In this document: positions 30,840 through 39,246 of the stretch, piece by piece
How positions within the stretch are numbered: position 1 is the stretch's first letter
Layout: each line of letters begins with the position of its first letter
Assembly: GCA_002350765.1 (NCBI GenBank)
Contig: DEFK01000002.1
Span: 1-41,903, forward strand
Length of the DNA: 41,903 nt
Source of the DNA: Ruminococcaceae bacterium UBA2854
Lineage (GTDB): Bacteria; Bacillota; Clostridia; Oscillospirales; Acutalibacteraceae
Direction of reading: 5' to 3'
The notes under the pieces: model-generated
What the model was told of the DNA's origin: nothing
What the model saw: the letters and a program-made list of their open reading frames with translations, nothing else
Databases searched by the model: none
Made by a program: the position numbers and the translations under genes

Positions 30840-31301
30840 ATGGCATCAACAAATAAAACACCAAATTTAAGACTGAATAACTGGCTCGAAAGCGATAAGC
30901 CGAAGCGAACGGATTTTGTAGCCGACAATACGATTATAGATAATATTCTCGGTACGCACGTAAACGATGAGGATATCCACCTGACATTATCCGAAAAGGA
31001 CAGGGTATCGTCGCCCTACAGCGTATCGCTCGAATACGGTACGGGAGCGTCCAGTATTACATATAACGCGGGGTTTTCTCCGACTATGGCTATAATCTTT
31101 AAAACTACAACCCCCGTAATGAGAACGGTAAGCGGTTATCCCGTGATGAACTTCGCTATCGCTACAAAAAAGGGTTCTACGGGCGGCGCTACGCTTTCGG
31201 GCTCGACTTTTACGGTACGCCAGACCTCGACCTCGGAAAACGGCGTGCTCTATAATCTTAACGAGGAAAACGAGGCGTACGTTATAATCTACTTTAAGTA
31301 A
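30840..31301 (+). CDS. Short tail fibre/receptor-binding protein
   Basis: This 153-aa protein begins STNKTPNLRLNNWLESDKPKRTDFVADNTIIDNILG, the N-terminal adaptor motif of many Firmicute tail fibres, with HVNDEDIHLTLSEKDRV next. The remainder is a small beta domain (residues 60-153) that could be the tip. It is much shorter than usual fibres and has no chaperone gene after it. It is the last gene of the cluster. AAAGGAAGG lies upstream. Confidence 0.8.
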   Translation: MASTNKTPNLRLNNWLESDKPKRTDFVADNTIIDNILGTHVNDEDIHLTLSEKDRVSSPYSVSLEYGTGASSITYNAGFSPTMAIIFKTTTPVMRTVSGYPVMNFAIATKKGSTGGATLSGSTFTVRQTSTSENGVLYNLNEENEAYVIIYFK

Positions 31302-31323
31302 AACTGAATAATCAAGCTAAAAA

Positions 31324-31357
31324 GGAGCGGCTCAACTCGTAACGAGAGAGCCGCTCC
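31324..31357 (+). other. Stable hairpin after the fibre gene
   Basis: GGAGCGGCTC (31324-31333) pairs with GAGCCGCTCC (31348-31357), with an inner CTCG-TAA-CGAG. There is no proper T run; it may protect the mRNA end. Confidence 0.6.
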
Positions 31358-31380
31358 GATTGGATTTATAAGCAAAAGTT

Positions 31381-31410
31381 AAGGCTGACCAAGCGGTCAG
31401 CCTTTTTCTT
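31381..31410 (+). terminator. Terminator of the phage cluster
   Basis: AAGGCTGACC (31381-31390) pairs with GGTCAGCCTT (31395-31404), loop AAGC, then TTTTTCTT. The gene on the other strand ends here too. Confidence 0.88.
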
Positions 31411-32284
31411 AATGTCTGGGTTTATAACGTCCCGAACGATGAGAGTTATTCTTAATATTAACTTCATCCGTGTCGAACTTACTGCGTCTCTTAACGTTTC
31501 TGTCCTGAGCTCTTGAACCGCCTGAACGCTGTTGTCTAGAGGGTTCTCTGCGAGCGGGCTCTCTCGGAGGCATATCGCCGCCGCTTCTTCTCGGAGCCTG
31601 AGCTCTGGTACTCGAAGCCGCGCGCTGGGGAACAGCCGCTTTCTTATGTCTTCTTACCGCGAGGATAATAAGAGTGATAATTATAAGCGCCGCGACAATC
31701 TCTAAGCCAATGCCGAGATAGAGCATCCATATACCGTTATCGCCTTCGGACGTATTGTTCTTGATATAGTCGAAGCTCTCTACGTCTGTATCGGTAGTGT
31801 CGCTGTCGGACTTCTCGAGCTGTTTAGCGATGCTGTCCCAGTCGCCCTTTTTAAGAGTATCGGTATTTACCTTGCTCTTATCGGTATCGTAAATAGGGGA
31901 GGTAGTCGCCTTAGTAGAGGACACAATCGCTTTCTGTGTAGCTCTCGGAGCAACAGTGTAGTTGTTGTTATTGTTGTTATTAACACTGCTGTTGTTGTTA
32001 TTGCTATTGTTGTTATTATTTACGTTGTTGTCGGAGTTTGAGTAAGTCCGACGTTTTGTAGCCACCTGAGCGGGCTTAGTCGGCTTGGTAACTTTCTTTG
32101 TAGGAGCAGCCTGGGTAGCGGGCTTCGGAGCCGCTGTAGCGGGAGCGGGAGCCTGTGTAACTACCGCGGGGCTTGTTTCATCTTCCTCGATAATATCCTC
32201 GTCGGCAAAAACCTTAACCGAGAATATAGAGAGTAAGAATACTAAAAAGAAAGCAAGGTAAGCGATTCTGATTTTATTTTTCAT
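31409..32284 (-). CDS. Secreted single-pass membrane protein with poly-Asn region
   Basis: I do not recognise the family. The 291-aa product has a signal peptide (1-27, ending VFA), a Pro/Ala/Thr/Lys-rich linker (40-78), a poly-Asn tract (86-108), a stretch to about 180, one membrane span (185-209) and an Arg-rich cytoplasmic tail (210-291). This predicts an outside linker and a positively charged inner tail. The Asn tract is coded by AAC/AAT repeats, so its length may vary. AAAGGAAG precedes the ATG. It follows the lipoprotein gene with a 27-base gap and is probably co-transcribed with it. Confidence 0.75.
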   Translation of the reverse strand: MKNKIRIAYLAFFLVFLLSIFSVKVFADEDIIEEDETSPAVVTQAPAPATAAPKPATQAAPTKKVTKPTKPAQVATKRRTYSNSDNNVNNNNNSNNNNSSVNNNNNNNYTVAPRATQKAIVSSTKATTSPIYDTDKSKVNTDTLKKGDWDSIAKQLEKSDSDTTDTDVESFDYIKNNTSEGDNGIWMLYLGIGLEIVAALIIITLIILAVRRHKKAAVPQRAASSTRAQAPRRSGGDMPPREPARREPSRQQRSGGSRAQDRNVKRRSKFDTDEVNIKNNSHRSGRYKPRH

Positions 32285-32311
32285 ATAACATACTTCCTTT
32301 TAAAGGGGAGT

Positions 32312-33520
32312 TTACTGCGCGCTTGTCTCAGCGGCTGTAGTCTCCTCGGGTTTTGAGTAGAAAATACTCGGGTCGTACTTATTTACAACGCCTTCGTTTA
32401 CAGTTAAAGCGGAGGATTTCTTAAGATCCTTAGCGGTCTTATCAATTAAATCCTTAAGGCTTTCCTGCTTCATATTCTGAAGAACCTGGTTTCTGTTAGT
32501 CTCGTTATTAATATAGTCCTTAGCGTCTTTGTTTATGTCGTTCTTAACAACTACATAAGCTGTGGGGCTGTCGCCGCTTTCGCCGACAACAACGAGCTCG
32601 GCTTTGCCGTTCTTCATATTCTTAAACGCCTTAGCGATATCGGCGTTCTGAGAATTGAGCTCTTCGGATGTAGAAATCTTATCCTTAACTACGTCGGAGG
32701 AAGTAGCGTCGTACTTCTTCTCGCAGTCCTTAGAAGCCTTATCGAAGGTAGTAGAACCGTCGGAAAGGTTGTTAACGATTTCCTGGAGCTCTTTTTTGAT
32801 CTGCTTGATTTTGCTGTCCTTAAACTTCTCGGATTTTGAGTTGCCGTCGGAGCCTGTGGATGACTTATAGAGGTGAACGGGGATATAGCTGTAATCTACG
32901 TAGTTCTTGAGAAAATAATCGGTAAGCGCTTTATCGGAAACTTCCTCGAGACCGCCCTTCTTATAAAGTCTGTCAAATAACGCGGTCTGCTTAACGCTGC
33001 CGTCGCCTGCCATATAAACATAGCTGTCCTCGGAAACGCCGTACTTCTCAACCTCGTTCTTTATAGGCTGATAGTAACCGTAGCTCGCGTAAGGACCCAT
33101 ATCCCATGCGTCCTTAGCAGTCTTTCTCGAAGTCTTCATATCAGCCTCGTCCCAGGTAGCGCCGTCTTTCTTGCAAAGATAATCTACAGCGATAACGGAG
33201 AGCATATTCTCCTCAGCCTTATTCTTGATCCAATCCTTGGCAACCGCCTTTTTACCGTCGTCATCTGTTATAGTGAGGTCGGTGAAAGGCTCGTTTTCTT
33301 TATAGCCCTTAGCTTTTTCGGCGTAAGTTTTAGCTTCGTTGTAAGCCTGATAAAGTGAATAGATATACATTCCGATAGCGTACTCTTTGTTTAAAGTTTT
33401 ATCGGAGTATTTGTAGCCCCACTCTTTTGTAAAGCTTACGGGTACACATCCCGCGGCGGAAGCTACAATAATTACCGCTAAAAACGCGGCAATAATCTTG
33501 TAAAATGGTTTCATCATCAA
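32312..33520 (-). CDS. PrsA/SurA-like lipoprotein, probable foldase
   Basis: A 402-aa lipoprotein with a signal peptide and lipobox ending ASAAGC (lipidated Cys25). The N-terminal helical region and a middle section (DYFLKNYVDYSYIPVHLYKSSTG) resemble SurA-N/PrsA-type chaperones, but a clear parvulin PPIase signature is not obvious. It should act on the outer face of the membrane in folding of secreted proteins. The end is Thr/Glu/Ala-rich. AAAGGACGG is upstream. It lies beside mfd, a common arrangement in Clostridia. Confidence 0.7.
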   Translation of the reverse strand: MMMKPFYKIIAAFLAVIIVASAAGCVPVSFTKEWGYKYSDKTLNKEYAIGMYIYSLYQAYNEAKTYAEKAKGYKENEPFTDLTITDDDGKKAVAKDWIKNKAEENMLSVIAVDYLCKKDGATWDEADMKTSRKTAKDAWDMGPYASYGYYQPIKNEVEKYGVSEDSYVYMAGDGSVKQTALFDRLYKKGGLEEVSDKALTDYFLKNYVDYSYIPVHLYKSSTGSDGNSKSEKFKDSKIKQIKKELQEIVNNLSDGSTTFDKASKDCEKKYDATSSDVVKDKISTSEELNSQNADIAKAFKNMKNGKAELVVVGESGDSPTAYVVVKNDINKDAKDYINNETNRNQVLQNMKQESLKDLIDKTAKDLKKSSALTVNEGVVNKYDPSIFYSKPEETTAAETSAQ

Positions 33521-33670
33521 TTACCGTCCTTTAATGAAAATAGCGTACAAAGTCATATTTGTACATTCTATTTGATTATACAATAAAAGCGTTGAAATGT
33601 AAATGCTTTATAACAAAATTGTAATATTACATAAATATAGATATAAAATACAATTATTAATCGGTCTAAA

Positions 33671-36600
33671 TCAATTAAAAATATGCTTTAAAACATCTAA
33701 AATATCCATATTTTTCGGGTATCTTACGGAGATATACGGCTTGTTGCCCGCGTTTAAGAGAGCCTGACCTTTCAGTCTGCTGAGTATTTCGCCGACGCTT
33801 TCGCTCTGGACTGACTTTATATAGAGCAGAATTGAAGATTCGTTCTGCTTGATCTCGTAGATACCGAGGGAGTTCGCTATATTTCTTATAAGCGCGATTT
33901 CGATTAAGCCCTCTACCGCCTTCGGGATTTTACCGAAGCGGTCTTTAAGCTCGTCCTGTACGTCCTCGCAGTCAGCCTGATTGCGTATATCCGCTATACG
34001 GCGGTAAATCTCGATACGCTGCGCGGTGTTGTAAATATAGCTTTCGGGGATATGAGCCTCGATATTAACGTCGATAAGACAGTCGATTTCGGCGCTCTTA
34101 TCCTCCTCGCCTTTTTCCTCGTTAACCGCCTGGGAGAGAAGCTTTAAGTACATATCGTAGCCGACGTTCTCCATATGGCCGTGCTGTTGAGCGCCGAGGA
34201 TATTGCCCGCGCCTCTAAGCTCTAAATCCCTCATAGCGATTTTAAAGCCCGAGCCGAACTCCGTGAACTCGCGTATGGCGTTAAGTCGTTTCGTTGAAAT
34301 ATCGCTGAGGCTTTTATGCGGAGGGAATGTAAAGTAAGCGTAAGCCTTACGGCTTGAACGTCCTACTCTGCCTCGTATCTGGTGAAGCTGGGAAAGTCCC
34401 ATTCTGTCGGCGTTTTCTATAATAAGGGTGTTTGCGTTTGGCAGGTCAACTCCCGTTTCGATTATCGTGGTGCATACGAGCACATTTACCTTCTGCTCGA
34501 GCATATCGCGCCATATCGCGGAAAGCTGTTTTTCGTCCATTTTACCGTGGGCGACCGCTATATTCGCGTCGGGAACGGCTTCCCTTATCGCCGCGGCTTT
34601 AGACTCTATGCTGTCGGTTCTGTTGTAGAGGTAGAATACCTGACCGCCTCGGCGAAGCTCCTTACGGATAGCCTCGTTTATAACAGCTTTATCGTATTCG
34701 AGCACATAGGTCTGTACGGGATGTCTGTCCTGCGGAGCTTCCTCGATAACCGACATATCGCGTATACCGCTCATAGCCATATTAAGCGTTCTCGGAATAG
34801 GCGTAGCCGATAGGGTAAGCACGTCGATATTCTTTCTAAGCTCCTTGAAACGCTCCTTCTGCTTAACGCCGAAGCGCTGTTCCTCGTCAATTATCGCGAG
34901 CCCTAAATCACGGAATACAACGTCGCCTTGCACGAGCCTGTGTGTGCCTATAATAAAATCGATATCGCCGCGCGCGAGCTTGGTTATAATTTCTTTCTGC
35001 TGTTTAGGCGTTCTGAACCGCGATAACAGCTCGATATTAACGGGATAGCCCTCGAAGCGTTTTAAAACTGTTTGGTAATGCTGCCACGCGAGTATGGTTG
35101 TAGGGCAGAGGAGGGCGCATTGTTTAGAGTCGCTTACGCATCTGAACGCCGCTCTTAGCGCGACCTCGGTCTTGCCGAAGCCGACATCTCCGCACAGAAG
35201 TCTGTCCATCGGCTGAATACGAGCCATATCGTTTTTGATTTCGTCACAGCATCTTAGCTGGTCGTCGGTTTCCTCGAACTCGAATTTAAGCTCGAAATTC
35301 CTCTGCCATTCGCTGTCGGCGGTAAACGCGTAGCCCTCGGAGCTCATTCTCTCGGCGTAAAGCGCGATAAGCTCCCTGGCGATATCCTTAACTGATGCCT
35401 TAACCCTGCTTTTGGTTTTCTGCCATTCTGTAGAGCCGAGCCTGTTTATCTTAACACGGCTGTCCTCCTTAGGTCCGATATACTTCGCCACCAAATCGAG
35501 CTGGGTTACGGGAACATAGAGCGTATCACCCTTAGCGTACTCAATGCGGATATAGTCTTTAACTATACCGTGGATCTTCATTTTCTGGATTCCGCCGAAA
35601 ATACCGATACCGTGGGTGCTGTGTACCACGTAATCGCCCTTGTTAAGCTCGGACAGGCTGTATATTTCCTGACTGTTATTATTCTTTTTTCGAATTTTAC
35701 GCGAGGGCTTATAGTAATTTACGAGCCCCTGGCTGAATAATACGAACTTTACCGAGGGGAGCTCGAAGCCCGCCGATAAAGCGCCGGGGAGAATGTATAA
35801 TCCGCCCTCGGATAGCTTTTCGGTATCCTTTAAAAGCTGAGCGGGGTAGTCGAGCTTGCGTAGATTATCGGTTAAATTCTCAGCCGCCTTAAACGTGCCC
35901 GCGAGAATAGCGATAGTGTAATTCTGCTGTAAATAATCGTCTAAATCGTCGCGTATATACTTTACCGAACCGTTCCACAGTCCGAGCTGCTTAACGGAAA
36001 ATCCTACCAGCTCCGCTAACGGGAAATCGTAGTTTCCGCTGACGAACGTGTCCATAAATACGGCGGGGTGCTGTCTTAATAATTCTATAGAAGAATTAAA
36101 ATCTACGGAGTAGGTCTCGAACCCTCGACATAACGTACCGTCTTTAAAGTAGTCAGAGAGAGTTTCGTTGAATTGGAACTCCTGCGCCCGAGCTCTTTCC
36201 TGTACGATTTTGTATTCGGACACAAACACGAGCCCGTCTTTATCGAAATAATCGAAAAGCGACGCGGGCTTATTGTATACGAGCCCGATGAACTTATCAA
36301 TAGAGGTAATACTAAGCCCGTCGCGTATTCGCTGAGCTTCGTTTAAGAGTATTTCCTTAGCCTTTTGTTGATTATCGCTTTTAAGCAGAAAGGCTTTTTT
36401 AGTTATTTTATCGGCGAGCTCGTCCTTATCTTCTATAATAATCTCGGTGGAGGGGGTGAGGACTATATTATCGGTTTTCTCAATCCTGCGCTGGGTTTCG
36501 ATGTCGAAGTAGTTTATATCGGTAATCTCATCTCCCCAGAATTCCACGCGGACGGGATATTCGCTGTCGGGCATAAAGAAATCGAGGATATCGCCCCTTA

Positions 36601-37117
36601 GCGAGAACTGACCTTTACCGTCAACCTGGTCGAAACGCTGATAACCGAGCAGTGTTAAAGCCTTCGCGCATTTTGTCGTGGAGATTTCCGCGCCTGTTTT
36701 TAAATCGAGCGTAGAGCTTTTTAAAACCTCGGGAGGTACGGTGTACTGCGCCGCCGCGTCAAGACAGCTAACTACAACATCGTATTCGCTCCTTAGCATC
36801 TTATAAAGCACGTTTAGCCTTTGGTGCTCGTAGTCGCTCGATTTACCGCTGATTTCGCGGAAGATAAAATCCCTCGAGGGATAGAAAAGCGCTCTTAACC
36901 CCATAGAGCATAAATCGTTTACGATAGTCTGAGCCTTTTGCTCGTCGCTTGCAACACAAAAGGCTCTGACGCCTCTTGAGCGGCAGAGCGAATTTATTAA
37001 TATTGATTTGTGGATTTCGGTTAGTCCCGTAACTCTGACGCTCGCTTTCGGCTTTAAAGCGGCTTTAATCTTTTTATAGCCGTCGTCGTTATTCAGGACA
37101 TCTGTTAAAAATTTCAT
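33671..37117 (-). CDS. mfd: Transcription-repair coupling factor Mfd
   Basis: Mfd removes stalled RNA polymerase and recruits UvrA to the template strand. The order is a UvrB-like N-terminal region (1-450), RNA polymerase-interacting domain (about 480-560, GDYVVHSTHGIGIFGG), RecG-like SF2 translocase with Walker A GDVGFGKT near residue 642, DEEQRFG near 745, SATPIPRTLNMAMSG near 775, then GRVGRSSRKAYAYF near 920, and the C-terminal TRCF domain. At 1148 aa it is full length. It begins one base after the pth stop and has no strong ribosome site of its own, so translational coupling is likely. Confidence 0.98.
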   Translation of the reverse strand: MKFLTDVLNNDDGYKKIKAALKPKASVRVTGLTEIHKSILINSLCRSRGVRAFCVASDEQKAQTIVNDLCSMGLRALFYPSRDFIFREISGKSSDYEHQRLNVLYKMLRSEYDVVVSCLDAAAQYTVPPEVLKSSTLDLKTGAEISTTKCAKALTLLGYQRFDQVDGKGQFSLRGDILDFFMPDSEYPVRVEFWGDEITDINYFDIETQRRIEKTDNIVLTPSTEIIIEDKDELADKITKKAFLLKSDNQQKAKEILLNEAQRIRDGLSITSIDKFIGLVYNKPASLFDYFDKDGLVFVSEYKIVQERARAQEFQFNETLSDYFKDGTLCRGFETYSVDFNSSIELLRQHPAVFMDTFVSGNYDFPLAELVGFSVKQLGLWNGSVKYIRDDLDDYLQQNYTIAILAGTFKAAENLTDNLRKLDYPAQLLKDTEKLSEGGLYILPGALSAGFELPSVKFVLFSQGLVNYYKPSRKIRKKNNNSQEIYSLSELNKGDYVVHSTHGIGIFGGIQKMKIHGIVKDYIRIEYAKGDTLYVPVTQLDLVAKYIGPKEDSRVKINRLGSTEWQKTKSRVKASVKDIARELIALYAERMSSEGYAFTADSEWQRNFELKFEFEETDDQLRCCDEIKNDMARIQPMDRLLCGDVGFGKTEVALRAAFRCVSDSKQCALLCPTTILAWQHYQTVLKRFEGYPVNIELLSRFRTPKQQKEIITKLARGDIDFIIGTHRLVQGDVVFRDLGLAIIDEEQRFGVKQKERFKELRKNIDVLTLSATPIPRTLNMAMSGIRDMSVIEEAPQDRHPVQTYVLEYDKAVINEAIRKELRRGGQVFYLYNRTDSIESKAAAIREAVPDANIAVAHGKMDEKQLSAIWRDMLEQKVNVLVCTTIIETGVDLPNANTLIIENADRMGLSQLHQIRGRVGRSSRKAYAYFTFPPHKSLSDISTKRLNAIREFTEFGSGFKIAMRDLELRGAGNILGAQQHGHMENVGYDMYLKLLSQAVNEEKGEEDKSAEIDCLIDVNIEAHIPESYIYNTAQRIEIYRRIADIRNQADCEDVQDELKDRFGKIPKAVEGLIEIALIRNIANSLGIYEIKQNESSILLYIKSVQSESVGEILSRLKGQALLNAGNKPYISVRYPKNMDILDVLKHIFN

Positions 37118-37118
37118 A

Positions 37119-37715
37119 TCAGTTATATCTGTTCATAGCTTCGCTTATGTTTCCGTCCATAATGAGCCCGACCGCGTCGTAGGAGTTTTCCGCTACCTTT
37201 TCGAGCGCTTTAAACTCATCCTTGGTAAACTTAGAGAGTACCCACGCGGCTAAATCGTACTCGGGGTTCGGCTTCTTGCCGATACCGATTTTTATACGGG
37301 GGAACTTATCGCTTCCGCTTAGGTAAATAATATTCTTCATACCGTTCTGACCGCCGTCGCTGCCCTTGGAGCGGATCCTCATTTTTCCGACGTCGAGGTT
37401 AATATCGTCTAATAATACTATAACATTTTCGGCGGGGATTTTGTAGAAATTCATCGCCTCGACAACCGCCTGACCGCTGTTGTTCATATAGGTAGAGGGT
37501 TTCATAAGCAGAACCCTGTGGCCGCCGATTCTCGCTTCACCTACGGTGGACTTGAACTTAACGCGGTTAACCTTAACCGAGAGCTTATCAGCTATATAGT
37601 CGAGCATAATAAAGCCCGAGTTATGGCGGGTGTTTTCGTATTTTCTGTCGGGATTACCGAGCCCGACTATTATATACTCTATAGAATTGTTAGAAAACTT
37701 TTTCTTTCCGAACAT
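37119..37715 (-). CDS. pth: Peptidyl-tRNA hydrolase
   Basis: This cytoplasmic enzyme frees tRNA from dropped peptidyl-tRNAs. The family pattern is complete: YIIVGLGNPDRKYENTRHNSGF contains the catalytic Asn and His, PSTYMNNSGQAV and LLDDINLDVGKMRIRSKGSDGGQNGMKNI contain the substrate and catalytic Asp residues. The 198-aa length is normal with a short basic N-terminal extension. GGAGG is upstream. The order prs-pth-mfd is conserved in Firmicutes. Confidence 0.96.
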   Translation of the reverse strand: MFGKKKFSNNSIEYIIVGLGNPDRKYENTRHNSGFIMLDYIADKLSVKVNRVKFKSTVGEARIGGHRVLLMKPSTYMNNSGQAVVEAMNFYKIPAENVIVLLDDINLDVGKMRIRSKGSDGGQNGMKNIIYLSGSDKFPRIKIGIGKKPNPEYDLAAWVLSKFTKDEFKALEKVAENSYDAVGLIMDGNISEAMNRYN

Positions 37716-37740
37716 TGTTTTTTCCTCCGAAAAAATGACT

Positions 37741-37768
37741 TAAAATAAACGGAGCTTTCGCTCCGTTT
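37741..37768 (-). terminator. Terminator after prs
   Basis: AAACGGAGC (37747-37755) pairs with GCTCCGTTT (37760-37768), loop TTTC; on the minus strand ATTTTAAG follows. Probably partial read-through into pth. Confidence 0.7.
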
Positions 37769-37771
37769 GTT

Positions 37772-38731
37772 TTAATCAAATGCCGCTGTAAAGGAGTTGT
37801 CGTTGTAAATTCTCGCGATAGCCTCCGCGAATACGGGAGCGGTATGGAGCACGATGAATTTATCAAGCTTCTTTTCTTCTGTAAGCGGAACCGTGTCAAG
37901 AAGAATAACCTTGTTGATTACGGAATCTCTTATTCTCTCGATAGCGGGGCCGGAGAGTACGGCGTGAGTAGCGCAGGCGTAAACCTCGGTAGCGCCGCCT
38001 TTTTCTACGATAGCCTTGGCGCCGTTGCAGAGTGTGCCTGCGGTATCGATCATATCGTCGAGGATAATTACCTTCTTGCCTTTTACGTCGCCTATGATGT
38101 TCATTACCTCGGAAACATTAGCCTTCGGACGGCGTTTGTCGATAATCGCGAGAGATGTGCCGATACGGCTCGCGAAGTTTCTCGCTCTCGTTACCGAACC
38201 GAGGTCGGGAGATACAACAACATAATCATCGGGGTTGTCGCCGACTTGCTTCTTCATATAATCTGCTAAGATACCCGAGCCCTTGAGGTGGTCTACGGGG
38301 ATATTAAAGAAGCCCTGGATCTGGTTAGCGTGGAGATCCATTGTAAGAAGTCTGTCCGCGCCCGCGGCTGTAATAAGGTCAGCGCAAAGCTTAGATGAAA
38401 TCGGATCACGAGGTCTTGCTTTTCTGTCCTGACGAGCGTAGCCGAAATAGGGCATAACCGCTGTGATTCTGGCGGCGGAAGCTCTTCTCATCGCGTCGAT
38501 CATAATAAGCATTTCCATAAGGTTGTCGTTAACGGGAGTGCAGGTCGATTGAACGATAAAGCACTCCGAGCCTCTTACGGACTCGTCGATAGAAACCGCG
38601 ATTTCTCCGTCCGAGAACTTCTTGCAGACAGATTTACCGAGCGGTAAACCTAATTGATTGGCAATCTCCTTTGCGACAGACAGGTTTGAGTTACCTGCGA
38701 AGATTTTGATGTCTTTTCCGTGAAAATTCAT
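37772..38731 (-). CDS. prs: Ribose-phosphate pyrophosphokinase
   Basis: This enzyme makes PRPP from ribose-5-phosphate and ATP for nucleotide, His and Trp synthesis. Class I motifs are present: KFSDGEIAVSI, YFGYARQDRKARPRDPISSKL, LLTMDLHANQIQGFF, and the PRPP loop VIILDDMIDTAGTL. At 319 aa it is normal. GGGAGAG lies before ATG. In many Firmicutes the gene follows glmU; here a small membrane gene is between them. Confidence 0.97.
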   Translation of the reverse strand: MNFHGKDIKIFAGNSNLSVAKEIANQLGLPLGKSVCKKFSDGEIAVSIDESVRGSECFIVQSTCTPVNDNLMEMLIMIDAMRRASAARITAVMPYFGYARQDRKARPRDPISSKLCADLITAAGADRLLTMDLHANQIQGFFNIPVDHLKGSGILADYMKKQVGDNPDDYVVVSPDLGSVTRARNFASRIGTSLAIIDKRRPKANVSEVMNIIGDVKGKKVIILDDMIDTAGTLCNGAKAIVEKGGATEVYACATHAVLSGPAIERIRDSVINKVILLDTVPLTEEKKLDKFIVLHTAPVFAEAIARIYNDNSFTAAFD

Positions 38732-38801
38732 TTTATCTCTCCCTTTACATAAATAAATTTTTCAACATTATTCTTCGATTTTTTAAAGCCTTGCTTTAAT
38801 A

Positions 38802-38853
38802 AAAAAGCAATATTCAGATAATGACCGCCGTTTTATGAGCGGGAGTCATTATC
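38802..38853 (-). terminator. Hairpin/terminator after the small membrane gene
   Basis: ATAATGAC...GTCATTAT (about 38818-38853, with inner CCGC/GCGG) overlaps the end of the gene; TTTTTT follows about 15 bases later on the minus strand. Confidence 0.5.
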
Positions 38854-39246
38854 CAGCTTGATATAAACATTTTGGTATTTATAAAGAAAGCTTTTTACGC
38901 TTTTATTGGCGTTGTTGGCGCGGAGCTTTTTATCGTCAAAATAAAGATAGCTGAACAGCTTTCCGTTTTTAACGCTGATTTTCTCCGCTGTGATTTTATA
39001 GTCGCTGCCGAGGGTGGTGATTTTTATATTGCCCTTTTTCGTTTCGATATGTACGATTGAACTGTTGTTGTACTTAACGAGAAGAAGCCACCAAAGAAGT
39101 ACGAATACCGCTTCCGCAGGTATAAAGAACAGGAACAATATATAGTCGTTATACAGCACGACGAAGGTATCAATAACGGTAAACATTATTGTCATCAATA
39201 TAAATATTGTGTTTCGGACAATACGATAAGCTTTTTTGTAATTCAT
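38833..39246 (-). CDS. Small two-span membrane protein of unknown function
   Basis: I do not recognise a family. The 137-aa product has a basic N-terminus, two membrane spans (about residues 12-32 and 37-58, FVVLYNDYILFLFFIPAEAVFVLLWW), and a cytoplasmic beta-rich tail (60-135) that resembles the YcxB-like/PH-like pattern. It starts inside the glmU-like stop (TAATG), so it is translationally coupled to it. It sits between glmU and prs, where many Firmicutes have nothing or spoVG. Confidence 0.6.
   Translation of the reverse strand: MNYKKAYRIVRNTIFILMTIMFTVIDTFVVLYNDYILFLFFIPAEAVFVLLWWLLLVKYNNSSIVHIETKKGNIKITTLGSDYKITAEKISVKNGKLFSYLYFDDKKLRANNANKSVKSFLYKYQNVYIKLDNDSRS

Larger units (their letters stand above)
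20108..31301 (+). mobile_element. Compact phage-derived packaging/capsid/baseplate cluster
   Basis: About 11.2 kb of co-directional genes, many with overlapping stop and start codons, encode terminase, head, connector, baseplate and fibre proteins in the order of PBSX/Mu-type phages. Everything is open, but there is no integrase, repressor, replication, holin/endolysin, sheath or tape-measure gene, and no att duplication is visible at the edges. Codon style resembles the flanking core genes. A domesticated particle such as a gene transfer agent is my favoured reading; a deleted prophage is the alternative. Confidence 0.8.

Noticed and set aside
19200..31410. att sites or duplicated core sequence around the phage cluster
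   Set aside because: I compared the pnp end, the tRNA-Thr end and the cluster ends by eye and saw no duplicated core; a computed search could still find one.
34382..34813. 143-codon plus-strand frame inside mfd
   Set aside because: Shadow of the mfd coding strand; many such frames occur opposite GC-rich-codon genes in this window.
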